DNA of 64,000 nucleotides from Isoalcanivorax pacificus W11-5 (lineage in GTDB: Bacteria > Pseudomonadota > Gammaproteobacteria > Pseudomonadales > Alcanivoracaceae). The DNA lies in assembly GCF_000299335.2 (NCBI RefSeq), contig NZ_CP004387.1, positions 2,294,001 to 2,358,000 of the forward strand, read 5' to 3'. Positions 56,736 to 64,000 of the stretch are shown one piece after another. A program made the position numbers and the translations under genes. How positions within the stretch are numbered: the first letter of the stretch is position 1; every line of letters starts with the position of its first letter. Under the pieces are notes generated by a model, which was not told the origin of the DNA, did no database searches, and saw nothing but the letters and a program-made list of their open reading frames with translations.

Positions 56736-57478
56736 CAAACATTTCCACCTGCAATAAATTCCCTAAGCGCAGCGTTATTGAATAAGATCAATGAAAAAAC
56801 ATCATAGTCATAGTGGTGGTCGGCCGGATTCCTATTGTAAAGCCCCACTGAAAGCTCGCCACTCTCATCACATACGCATGGATCAAAATCTATATACGTA
56901 AATTCCCGTGGCACACTGTTACTCTTTAAATCGGCATTAAAGTTCAGCGTTAAGTTCTTTCTTTCACTGTATGACGCCTTGATTTTTGACCTTAAATTGG
57001 CGACCTCACCCATTTGATGTCCGTCACGAATGGTCGGCCATGGAACAGATAGAACTGCTATTTCTGCATTCGAGGCCAATTTTGCATGTGAAATAACCGA
57101 GAGGTAGCTTTCCAGTGCTTCTTGCGCGCTCTTTTCTATAGATAGCCCGTATTTTTCCGCCCGGAACCATATCACAAACCCAACATCTACTTCACCAAGA
57201 TAGAAAATAATTCTTTTCCATTTTTTTCTTTCTATCTGGCTCTTGAATATTTTAAGAGCATTAGTGCTGGAATTCGGATTCTTCATCCCGGATGCGGTTG
57301 CCCCGGATACACTTATTACTCTAATGCCGCCTCTACATCTTTGTAATAGTGGTTTCTTGAACACTGCCGCGTGGGAATCGCCAAGCAAAAGCGTCTCTGC
57401 AGAAATCATTGCACGGAACTGCAGCAACTCCTCAACCAATCTATGGAACTTCCATTTCAATTTATCAACGAATTTCAT
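56735..57478 (-). CDS. SGNH-hydrolase-like protein of the polysaccharide locus
   Basis: The 247-residue protein has LLLGDSHAAVF (about 31-41), a block I-like motif of the SGNH/GDSL family with serine as nucleophile, and near the C-terminus NPADHHYDYDVF, which could carry the Asp and His of the triad. There is no signal peptide. It could add or remove acyl groups, or help another enzyme. It overlaps the flippase gene by 14 bp and the sulfotransferase by 4, so it belongs to the operon. Confidence 0.62.
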   Translation of the reverse strand: MKFVDKLKWKFHRLVEELLQFRAMISAETLLLGDSHAAVFKKPLLQRCRGGIRVISVSGATASGMKNPNSSTNALKIFKSQIERKKWKRIIFYLGEVDVGFVIWFRAEKYGLSIEKSAQEALESYLSVISHAKLASNAEIAVLSVPWPTIRDGHQMGEVANLRSKIKASYSERKNLTLNFNADLKSNSVPREFTYIDFDPCVCDESGELSVGLYNRNPADHHYDYDVFSLILFNNAALREFIAGGNV

Positions 57479-58655
57479 TTTGGAGGACCCAACCTCCCCA
57501 GATAGCGGGGATTAAAATGGATAAGCAATACGCCACGATAAACGTGAGCAAACTCAGAGCGCCACTTAGCATTACGCTGAATGTGATAACAAACCCCATC
57601 CCTATGATTCCGCAAAGGCTCATCAAAAATTTCAATTTCTGCTTATTTGCGGCGATCATTACCAGGCCCGTCGGACCAACTGCCATATTTACCAGTTGAG
57701 CACCCAGGATTATCAACGCAAACTGCACTTGAAATTCCGTGCTGGAGAAATAGCCGAATAAAAGATACGATGCAGCAAGCCCTAATATGAACATCAGAGC
57801 CCCTATCTTAGCCATAATTCTTCTGGATTCGGCGACCCTTTCCTTCCATACAGCTATATTCTTTTTTCTCAAGAAAACAGCATCTTTATAGAATAAGTTA
57901 ACTAACGCAGATCCAGAGAAAGCAACTATGTTGGAAATTCTTGTATAGGCGAAGAAAGCCGTAACGTATTCTCCACTCAGGAAAAAAGACATTGTATATG
58001 GGACTGCGTAGCTCTGCGCAGCGATAAGAACTGATTCTCCATAGAACCAAGACTTCTCGCTCTCATCCATATTTTCAGCCTGATCGTATGCTTTGGAATT
58101 TATATACATTGCCAGAAGCAAGCACACCGCTACCAAGGCTGCTGCAAAAGAAAATATGCTCAGGAAATCTTCAAAGCATAGAGCGCCCAAAGCAAGCAAG
58201 TATATAAAGCTTTGCTTTACCAGTACCCCCAGCTTTGCATAGCCCCCTCCGATCAAAACGGAAGAGAGCACGATAAATCCGCATATAGCCGTATAAATCG
58301 AGCAATTTATGAAAAGAAGGCCCGGCTTACCTTCCCATATCGATAACAACATATTGACAAACAGACCCAACATTACGGCCTTCATCAGTATTCCATTTGC
58401 ATAACTTATTGTTTTCGTTGCTCCTCTTCTTGCAGCCTCTCTCATTAAAATTTTTTCTGATCCAAAAAACAAAAGATACGAAATGATGTATTGCTTCGCA
58501 ATCAGAGCTATTATGTCGCCAACATAATTATCACCAATTACTCTCCCCCCCAAGAAAACAAATAGCAAAGGAGCTATTGGCGCAGCCAGCTGTACCACCA
58601 GCATGTAAATGTACTTCTGATTATTGATGATCTTTGATAGTGCCTGGGAAAACAT
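57465..58655 (-). CDS. Polysaccharide flippase, Wzx (MATE-fold) type
   Basis: The 396-residue protein has about 12 hydrophobic segments spread through its length and few charged loops, as expected for Wzx. The segment FFAYTRISNIVAFSGSALVNLFYKD in the middle is typical of the family. It would move the undecaprenyl-linked repeat unit across the inner membrane. It overlaps the SGNH gene by 14 bases. Confidence 0.85.
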   Translation of the reverse strand: MFSQALSKIINNQKYIYMLVVQLAAPIAPLLFVFLGGRVIGDNYVGDIIALIAKQYIISYLLFFGSEKILMREAARRGATKTISYANGILMKAVMLGLFVNMLLSIWEGKPGLLFINCSIYTAICGFIVLSSVLIGGGYAKLGVLVKQSFIYLLALGALCFEDFLSIFSFAAALVAVCLLLAMYINSKAYDQAENMDESEKSWFYGESVLIAAQSYAVPYTMSFFLSGEYVTAFFAYTRISNIVAFSGSALVNLFYKDAVFLRKKNIAVWKERVAESRRIMAKIGALMFILGLAASYLLFGYFSSTEFQVQFALIILGAQLVNMAVGPTGLVMIAANKQKLKFLMSLCGIIGMGFVITFSVMLSGALSLLTFIVAYCLSILIPAIWGGWVLQNEIR

Positions 58656-58739
58656 AAATATCCCTGAAGAATGCTTTTCACTTATAGAATAATAACCGGA
58701 ATGAATATATCTGATGGCACCTCAATACGATCTGGTAAT

Positions 58740-60017
58740 TCATAAACGAAGATCAGCGCTTTCTTTCCCTACAACGTACTTCAGGTCATAAAGCACGCTG
58801 GTTTTCTTTCCAAGAGATCTTATTTTTTCTGAACCCATCGCCCGAAACTGCTGATGTGATACTGCCAAAAGAATCGCATCATATGTGGACGGGGCTGGTG
58901 TACCTACCATCGTTACGCCGTACTCACGCGTTGCCTCTTCAACGTCCACCCATGGATCGTACACATCAACCTGTACTGAGTATTCTTGCAGATCGTTGAT
59001 TACATCGGTTACGCGCGTATTCCGGATGTCGGGGCAGTTTTCCTTGAAAGCCAATCCCATCACCAGTACCCGACTGCCCTTTACCTGGATGGATTTGTGG
59101 AGCATTGCCTTAATCAGTTGACTGGCTACGTATTTACCCATAGCTGCATTGGTGCGGCGACCTGCCAGGATCACCTCGGGGTGGTACCCTATTTCAATGG
59201 CCTTGTGCGTCAAGTAGTAAGGATCAACCCCAATACAATGCCCACCTACCAGGCCGGGGCGGAAGGGTAAAAAGTTCCACTTTGTTCCGGCAGCTTCCAG
59301 TACTTCTTGAGTATCGATTTTCAGCTTGTTGAATATGATAGCCAACTCGTTTATCAAGGAAATGTTCAAGTCTCTCTGCGTGTTCTCTATCACTTTTGCT
59401 GCTTCCGCAACTTTTATACTCGTCGCTTTATAAGTCCCGGCCGTGATAATACTGCTGTAGAGCATGTCTACTTTGTCGGCAACTTCCGGGGTCGAGCCGG
59501 AAGTCACCTTCTTTATAGTGGTCACTCGATGCTCTTTGTCGCCAGGGTTAATTCGCTCTGGGCTGTAGCCGGCAAAGAAGTCTTGGTTGAACTTGAGGCC
59601 AGACACCTTTTCCAATACAGGTACGCAATCCTCTTCTGTCGCACCGGGATATACCGTGGACTCATATATCACAATATCGCCCTGCTTGAGCACCTGTCCG
59701 ACTGTCTCAGATGCCCTGATAAGCGGCTTCAAATCAGGACGTTTATGCTCATCAATAGGCGTAGGCACAGTGACAATATAGATATTGCAACTTTCCAGGT
59801 CATTTAAATCCGAGCTAAAACCCAGTTTTTCAGCCAGCTCGATTTCCCCTGCTTCCACTTCCTTTGTGACATCAATTCCAGCACGCAGCTCATCAATGCG
59901 CTTCTGGTTAATATCAAATCCAACTACTTCATAGCACTTGCCAAACTCTACCGCTAGGGGCAATCCCACATAGCCCAGACCAATTACTGCAATCTTGATG
60001 TTGCCCAAATCAGTCAT
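58740..60017 (-). CDS. Nucleotide-sugar dehydrogenase, TviB/WbpO type
   Basis: The 425-residue UDP-N-acetylhexosamine 6-dehydrogenase has an intact nucleotide-binding motif [18 protein letters not shown] (9-26), [13 protein letters not shown], and the catalytic cysteine in [15 protein letters not shown] (about residue 268). It oxidises UDP-GlcNAc or UDP-GalNAc to the uronic acid. It is 84 bp upstream of wzx and starts the AT-rich polysaccharide run. It contrasts with the dehydrogenase-like protein at 28361-29632, which has serine at this position. Confidence 0.92.
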   Translation of the reverse strand: MTDLGNIKIAVIGLGYVGLPLAVEFGKCYEVVGFDINQKRIDELRAGIDVTKEVEAGEIELAEKLGFSSDLNDLESCNIYIVTVPTPIDEHKRPDLKPLIRASETVGQVLKQGDIVIYESTVYPGATEEDCVPVLEKVSGLKFNQDFFAGYSPERINPGDKEHRVTTIKKVTSGSTPEVADKVDMLYSSIITAGTYKATSIKVAEAAKVIENTQRDLNISLINELAIIFNKLKIDTQEVLEAAGTKWNFLPFRPGLVGGHCIGVDPYYLTHKAIEIGYHPEVILAGRRTNAAMGKYVASQLIKAMLHKSIQVKGSRVLVMGLAFKENCPDIRNTRVTDVINDLQEYSVQVDVYDPWVDVEEATREYGVTMVGTPAPSTYDAILLAVSHQQFRAMGSEKIRSLGKKTSVLYDLKYVVGKESADLRL

Positions 60018-60201
60018 CTGTATTCCCTATGATCACGTGTTAGATATTCCCGCATCAGGCTCCGAAAGCCTGAACTCCATGTTCAGCCAGACTTTAGCGT
60101 TTAAACGAGCCCCGTCGTTTCTTCAGAAGCACAGCACACTTCAAGGCCAATGGTGCGATGCGTCTTGCTCTTTTATTTTACGGCGCTGCTATATTTAGGC
60201 A

Positions 60202-61350
60202 TCAATAATAAAAATCATCTTTCTGCAATATGTTGGCTATTTGTTGGGCTGCACAGCCATCCCCGTAAGGATTATGCGCCCGGCTCATGGCCTCCCAGGC
60301 CGCCTCATCAGTCAGCAACTGATTCGCAGCCTCATAAATCACTTCAGTTTCTGTACCAACCAGTTTCACCGTACCGGCAGTCACAGCATCCGGCCGCTCT
60401 GTCGTATCACGCATCACCAGCACCGGCTTGCCCAGCGACGGCGCCTCTTCCTGAATCCCGCCCGAATCCGTAAGGATCAGCCTGGCGTTCATCATCAGCC
60501 ACACAAATGGCAGGTAATCCTGCGGCGCGATGAGATGCACATTGTTCAGGCCGCTCAGCAGGCGGTTAACAGGTTGCTGCACGTTGGGGTTGAGATGCAC
60601 CGGATACACAAAGTCATGATCGGGGTGCGCCGTGGCGAGCTGTGCAATGGCCTGGCAAATGCGCTCAAAGCCACCGCCGAAGCTTTCGCGCCGGTGGCCG
60701 GTGATCAGCACCATCGGGTGTTGTGTGCCGTAAGGGAGCTGTGTGGCGAGCTGGTCGCGCAGCGCTGCATCCTGGTCGATGCGGGCCTTGACCCACAGTA
60801 GCGCGTCGATGACGGTGTTGCCCGTGACCAGGATGCGGTCAGCAGGCACACCTTCTCGCAGCAGGTCATTTTTGGCCGTTTCGGTGGGCGCAAAGTGCAG
60901 GTTGGCCAGTACCCCCGTCAGCTTGCGATTCGCTTCTTCAGGCCAGGGCGATTGCAGGTTGCCGGAGCGCAGGCCGGCCTCGACGTGGCCAATGGGCACT
61001 TTCTCGTAGAAGGCGGCCAGGGACGCGGCGAAGGTGGTGGTGGTGTCGCCATGCACCAGGATCATGTCGGGCTTTTCTTCGCGGAGCACGTCGCGCAGGC
61101 CGAGCAGTATCCGGGTGGTGATGTCGTAGAGGTCCTGGCCTGGTGCCATGATGTTCAGGTCATGGTGCGGCACGATATCGAACAGGTGCAGTACCTGGTC
61201 CAGCATTTCGCGGTGCTGGGCGGTGACGCAGACGCGGGAGTCGATGCCTTCTGCGGCGTCCAGGGCCTTGACCACCGGGGCCATCTTGATGGCCTCGGGG
61301 CGGGTGCCGAAGACGCACATGATTTTTTTGGGTGGAGTCATTTGAGTCAT
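60202..61350 (-). CDS. wecB: UDP-N-acetylglucosamine 2-epimerase (non-hydrolysing)
   Basis: The 382-residue enzyme interconverts UDP-GlcNAc and UDP-ManNAc. It has [18 protein letters not shown] at the N-terminus, [49 protein letters not shown] and [16 protein letters not shown], all near-canonical. GC content returns to the high level of the rest of the genome here. The product could feed a ManNAc-derived sugar, possibly oxidised by the dehydrogenase 180 bp downstream. Confidence 0.95.
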   Translation of the reverse strand: MTQMTPPKKIMCVFGTRPEAIKMAPVVKALDAAEGIDSRVCVTAQHREMLDQVLHLFDIVPHHDLNIMAPGQDLYDITTRILLGLRDVLREEKPDMILVHGDTTTTFAASLAAFYEKVPIGHVEAGLRSGNLQSPWPEEANRKLTGVLANLHFAPTETAKNDLLREGVPADRILVTGNTVIDALLWVKARIDQDAALRDQLATQLPYGTQHPMVLITGHRRESFGGGFERICQAIAQLATAHPDHDFVYPVHLNPNVQQPVNRLLSGLNNVHLIAPQDYLPFVWLMMNARLILTDSGGIQEEAPSLGKPVLVMRDTTERPDAVTAGTVKLVGTETEVIYEAANQLLTDEAAWEAMSRAHNPYGDGCAAQQIANILQKDDFYY

Positions 61351-61386
61351 TGTTCCATGGAGCCGAGGGGTACATGCCTGGGGTGG

Positions 61387-61422
61387 TGTGGTGGGATTCG
61401 CTTTGCTCTTCCCACCCTACGG
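61387..61422. repeat. Palindromic repeat of REP-like type
   Basis: GGTGGGA (61390-61396) pairs with TCCCACC (61410-61416); the segment reads, on the minus strand, TAGGGTGGGAAGAGCAAAGC. Sequences of this form are dispersed intergenic repeats in many proteobacteria; copy number here could not be tested. It is followed by a T-rich stretch (61427-61437), so it may also act as a plus-strand terminator. Confidence 0.4.
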
Positions 61423-61441
61423 GTAATTATTTTTTTCGGGG

Positions 61442-61580
61442 TTATAACCAGGTTGCGATTTGTTTCAATGCATCTTCCCAGGCCTTGATCATGGCCGATG
61501 CCACCTCCGGGAAGCGTGGGTCCGCCAGCAAGCTAGCTCCCACAGTGGCGATGTGGCGAATCCGGGCACCGCCCTTACAT
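61442..61580 (-). pseudogene. Possible 3' remnant of a lost gene, with a REP-like palindrome
   Basis: A minus-strand frame ending at 61442 reads AMIKAWEDALKQIATWL before its stop, a helical protein-like tail, but there is no full gene. Just upstream the frame passes through a palindrome (TGTGGGAGCTAGCTTGCTGG on the minus strand, about 61531-61555) that resembles pseudomonad REP sequences. The tail may be what is left of a gene between wecB and the nucleotidyltransferase gene. Confidence 0.25.
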
Positions 61581-61586
61581 CAGTGG

Positions 61587-62546
61587 CTAGAACATCAGTG
61601 CGTGATGAATGGGGTGTTCCGGCTTATATCGGCTTTTCAGGCATTCCGAAAGCGCGGCGGAGAATTCGTCGCTGAGCACCCGAAGCCCCTGGTACTCCGT
61701 GCTCCCCGTGCGATCCTCCTTGGTTACCCGGCTAAGTGCCTCCCTGGTTGCCTTGTCGGTTATTCCCGCGATAAAGCGGTCATAAATCATCAGCACCTTC
61801 TCGCCACATCCATCCTTGATGAGATGCTCAATACGTCGTAGTACCGGAATTGAGAAGAGCTCCAGGGCCCGTGGTTCCCATTTGTCATACCCTGCTTCGG
61901 CCATCTCAGCCACGACCAGGATGCCGCCAAAGTACAGCAACTTCCTGGAAAATCTCAATTTAATGTTCCTGAGTCCCCAGGCTTTACCACTTTCCGAGAT
62001 TTTATGTTCAAAATCCGTTGTGATGGTGCGGTAATAACGAATGATGTCATTGAGCAGAAAACGCGGCAGTGCAGCCTTGGGAGAACTGTTTTCCACATAA
62101 CGCCGCAACAGAGAGCTTTGATATTCCTTGAACCTCGTCTCCTGATACAACCAGGTTCCTTCCAACAGGAACAACATTCTCCTGGTGAGGCTCAGGTTGT
62201 CATCATGCTGGCCGCCAATGTTGATTTTCATCTCGGAGAACGACTTTACGGCGTCCAACCCGAAAGTCCCCGTATCTCCCGCCATATGCGGCACTTTGGC
62301 CTTGATGACATCCTCCACACTTTTCAATTCCGCCCGAATTCTGTCCTCGGCGCTGTCGTCGGCATCAAAAAGTATAAACAGGTCAATATCGGATTCCTGC
62401 GAAGCTTCCTCCCGGCCGTAAGAGCCGGTGGCCACGATGGTTAATTTGTCCTTCTCTGGACTGGTTCTCAGAGCCTGCTCCAACTCCGCTCTCAAAGACA
62501 TTAAAGTATCAATGGTAAAGTCTCGACTCCGTTCTATGTGTTCCAT
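61587..62546 (-). CDS. Nucleotidyltransferase-domain protein, coupled to an HD phosphohydrolase
   Basis: The 319-residue protein has a polymerase-beta-type nucleotidyltransferase motif: TGSYGREEASQESDIDLFILF, with GS at 41-42 and the metal-binding DxD at 53-55. The arrangement resembles GlnD/DUF294-type transferases. The rest is helical (NDIIRYYRTITTDFEHK near 180). It has no HEPN partner. The ATG at 62546 has a strong GGAGG eight bases upstream, so it starts 38 bp inside the HD gene. Its substrate (protein, tRNA or small nucleotide) is unknown. Confidence 0.8.
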   Translation of the reverse strand: MEHIERSRDFTIDTLMSLRAELEQALRTSPEKDKLTIVATGSYGREEASQESDIDLFILFDADDSAEDRIRAELKSVEDVIKAKVPHMAGDTGTFGLDAVKSFSEMKINIGGQHDDNLSLTRRMLFLLEGTWLYQETRFKEYQSSLLRRYVENSSPKAALPRFLLNDIIRYYRTITTDFEHKISESGKAWGLRNIKLRFSRKLLYFGGILVVAEMAEAGYDKWEPRALELFSIPVLRRIEHLIKDGCGEKVLMIYDRFIAGITDKATREALSRVTKEDRTGSTEYQGLRVLSDEFSAALSECLKSRYKPEHPIHHALMF

Positions 62547-63546
62547 CACTTCCCCCCTCCTGGTGTACAACAACCTTGTCTTGAAGCAACAAGGCCAGCT
62601 TCTTTCTGGTCTTTTCTACTTGATAACGGGCCGATATCTCTTCTTCCTCCGGCACCACAAAATACCAGCGGGAGACATAGTCAATGGACGCGCCCCTCTC
62701 CCTGGCCAGGGACTGGCTCTCTTCCCCGAGCGCTCCCAATGTCAGGAACAGATCGGGAAAGTCATGGCGCCATTCTTGCTCGGTCTCCATCAAATGGTCC
62801 GTCGTCAGCAAACGCTGATTGTACTCAAAATAATCCTGGCAATAGCTATCCGCCAGCACCCCCATCGTGCTGGTGATGTAATGGGTATAAACCTGCCCTT
62901 TGGCGCTCCAAAACTGATCCAGAATCGTTCTGTTCTCGGCCCGGTCCGGTTCCAGGAAAGCCGCATGCGCCACGGTCAACGGATCCAGTGAAGGCGCTTC
63001 CCCGAAACGCACCATACTGCGCAAGATACCATCGATGGTGTCAACATTGATCGGACTGGAGAACAAATCGCCACCCCAGTCCTGGCCGGCTTTCCCGGCG
63101 ATCAGCGCCTTGATCAGCGACAGATCGAAATGCCGATTCAATACCCCGGACAATACCTTATCGTGCTCCATGAGGTATTCGCCCAGATCATGATGGCCGA
63201 CTCCCAAACGGCGCTTGAAGTAAGGCTCCACGCTGTGTGACAAAGGCGCGTGACCAATGTCGTGCAGCAGCGCTGCGGCGACCAGATGGCGGCGTTTCTC
63301 GTTATCGTATTGACGTTCACGTGCGACGAAATCGGTGATGGTCGCCACGCCGAGCGAGTGCTCCCAACGATTACTCTGCTCATTCGATTCCCCAGCCACC
63401 AGAGCCGTGTAATCGATAGCCCCAAGGAAGGAGATATCCCGGAGCCGCTGAAGAGGGCGGCTACGCAATATGCCCATCAGTATCGGGTCAGCGCACCATT
63501 CGCCCATCCACTTCTTCATATAACGATCCAGGTATAATTTCGGCAT
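62509..63546 (-). CDS. HD-domain phosphohydrolase, SAMHD1/dGTPase-like
   Basis: The 345-residue protein has the HD-domain pattern of SAMHD1-like dNTP or nucleotide hydrolases: LQRLRDISFLGA, RWEHSLGVA (His 63), LLHDIGHAPLSHSVEPYF (His 95, Asp 96) and NVDTIDGILRSM (Asp 169) for the fourth metal ligand. It may hydrolyse dNTPs or a signalling nucleotide. The ATG at 63546 has GGAA six bases upstream. It overlaps the nucleotidyltransferase gene by 38 bp, so the two are made together. An Xre-type regulator lies 190 bp upstream on the same strand. Confidence 0.85.
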   Translation of the reverse strand: MPKLYLDRYMKKWMGEWCADPILMGILRSRPLQRLRDISFLGAIDYTALVAGESNEQSNRWEHSLGVATITDFVARERQYDNEKRRHLVAAALLHDIGHAPLSHSVEPYFKRRLGVGHHDLGEYLMEHDKVLSGVLNRHFDLSLIKALIAGKAGQDWGGDLFSSPINVDTIDGILRSMVRFGEAPSLDPLTVAHAAFLEPDRAENRTILDQFWSAKGQVYTHYITSTMGVLADSYCQDYFEYNQRLLTTDHLMETEQEWRHDFPDLFLTLGALGEESQSLARERGASIDYVSRWYFVVPEEEEISARYQVEKTRKKLALLLQDKVVVHQEGGSDGTHRTESRLYH

Positions 63547-63735
63547 TCGTATTCCATTACGTTATCTTCAGAGTGATCGTCCTGAGTACCGATCAAACTT
63601 GGCCGTGATACCCTGTCTTCCATCACCCTACTTATCCCCCAAATGGCAAGCCGGCGTCACCGCAGGGTTCATGGCTTCGATTCTGACATGGACATATGGA
63701 CAGTACCATCCGCGCATTCGCGCAGGAGTCATCCA

Positions 63736-63984
63736 CTATCGCCATTCACGTTCTCTCACCAGATCGTCCAGCGTCGGCGTTTTGCGGGGCCTCGGGGCCA
63801 GTTCCTGCCCATATAGCGCGAATAACCGCTCGATTTTGCTGAAGCCGAGTTCCATGACCCGCCCCGATTCAAAGCGAGAGACGGTGGTACGGTCTACCCC
63901 GCTCATGGCGGCCACTTGCTGTTGGCTATGGCCGTTTGCCTTGCGTAGCTCAGCAAACAGGCCTCCCAACTCCTGGAGTCTCAT
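63736..63984 (-). CDS. Xre-family helix-turn-helix protein (HipB-like)
   Basis: The 82-residue protein has one helix-turn-helix: LFAELRKANGHSQQQVAAMSGVDRTTVSRFESG (about 9-41), then LFALYGQELAPRPRKTPTLDDLVRE, a tail often seen in HipB-like proteins. No hipA is visible downstream. It may regulate the HD-nucleotidyltransferase pair, or be the remains of a hipBA module or the partner of a gene outside the window. An upstream start beyond 63984 cannot be excluded. Confidence 0.75.
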   Translation of the reverse strand: MRLQELGGLFAELRKANGHSQQQVAAMSGVDRTTVSRFESGRVMELGFSKIERLFALYGQELAPRPRKTPTLDDLVREREWR

Positions 63985-64000
63985 GTGAATATATACCTCA

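Noticed and set aside
60055..60073. Terminator between wecB and the dehydrogenase gene
   Set aside because: TCAGGCT/AGCCTGA forms a 7-bp hairpin but there is no T-run on either strand; too weak to call.
58740..61350. RfaH ops element upstream of the polysaccharide operon
   Set aside because: I looked for GGCGGTAG-type sequences on the minus strand in the intergenic regions and found none outside coding sequence.

Overview
The window looks like chromosomal DNA of a GC-rich gammaproteobacterium, probably a marine Alcanivorax-like organism. The basis is the gene order infC-rpmI-rplT-pheS-pheT-ihfA-merR-tRNA-Pro, the cmoAB pair, a polyhydroxyalkanoate phasin, and uvrB divergent from an aspartate aminotransferase. 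The genus is inferred; there is no rRNA here to test it. No CRISPR array, prophage or full insertion sequence was seen.

Region 1 (1-19.8 kb) is mostly core genome: the tail of an unknown gene; a long non-coding stretch with DnaA-box-like sites and an orphan terminator; a phasin; a DUF445 membrane protein with a small partner; a UbiJ-like lipid-binding protein; a degenerate GGDEF protein; an oxidoreductase; the tRNA modification pair cmoAB; the translation operon infC-rpmI-rplT with pheST-ihfA-merR; a secreted protein of unknown function; uvrB; an aminotransferase; and tRNAs Pro(GGG), Val(GAC) and Asn(GTT). infC starts at an ATT codon, as in other bacteria.

Region 2 (19.9-30.6 kb) holds precursor supply for surface polysaccharide: a PglF/CapD-type UDP-sugar dehydratase, cysN and cysD (ATP sulfurylase), algC, pgi, a UDP-glucose-dehydrogenase-like gene whose catalytic cysteine appears to be serine, and galU. 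CysN carries a shrunken C-terminal domain that looks like a dead APS kinase; a separate intact cysC lies at 39.8 kb.

Region 3 (30.9-39.7 kb) is accessory: two TonB-dependent siderophore receptors, a PepSY membrane protein, and two direct copies of an Rpn-type nuclease gene flanking the second receptor. The second rpn copy is split by a 269-bp MITE-like element with 33-bp terminal inverted repeats and two internal 99-bp hairpin modules.

Region 4 (39.8-61.4 kb), all on the minus strand, is a Wzx/Wzy-type polysaccharide locus. It has PglE-, PglC- and PglD-like genes (diacetylbacillosamine-type initiating sugar), FnlA-FnlB-FnlC plus a WbuB-like transferase (L-FucNAc), two further glycosyltransferases, Wzy, Wzx, an acyltransferase, an SGNH protein, a PAPS-dependent sulfotransferase, a uronic acid-forming dehydrogenase and WecB. 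An SLC13-type permease and cysC are next to the PglE-like gene, so the locus appears able to make the PAPS its sulfotransferase needs; a sulfated polysaccharide is the natural inference. The part from about 51.9 to 60 kb is clearly AT-richer than the rest. Two toxin-antitoxin-type modules are embedded: a ParE-type pair, and an MqsA-like antitoxin with a C-terminal extension followed by a SecB-like chaperone but no visible MqsR toxin.

Region 5 (61.4-64 kb) has palindromic repeats, then a SAMHD1-like HD phosphohydrolase overlapping a nucleotidyltransferase gene, then a small Xre-type regulator. This pair is a candidate nucleotide-based signalling or defence unit. The strongest candidates for something little described are the toxin-less MqsA-SecB pair, the HD-nucleotidyltransferase pair, the vestigial APS kinase tail on CysN, and the hairpin-built MITE.
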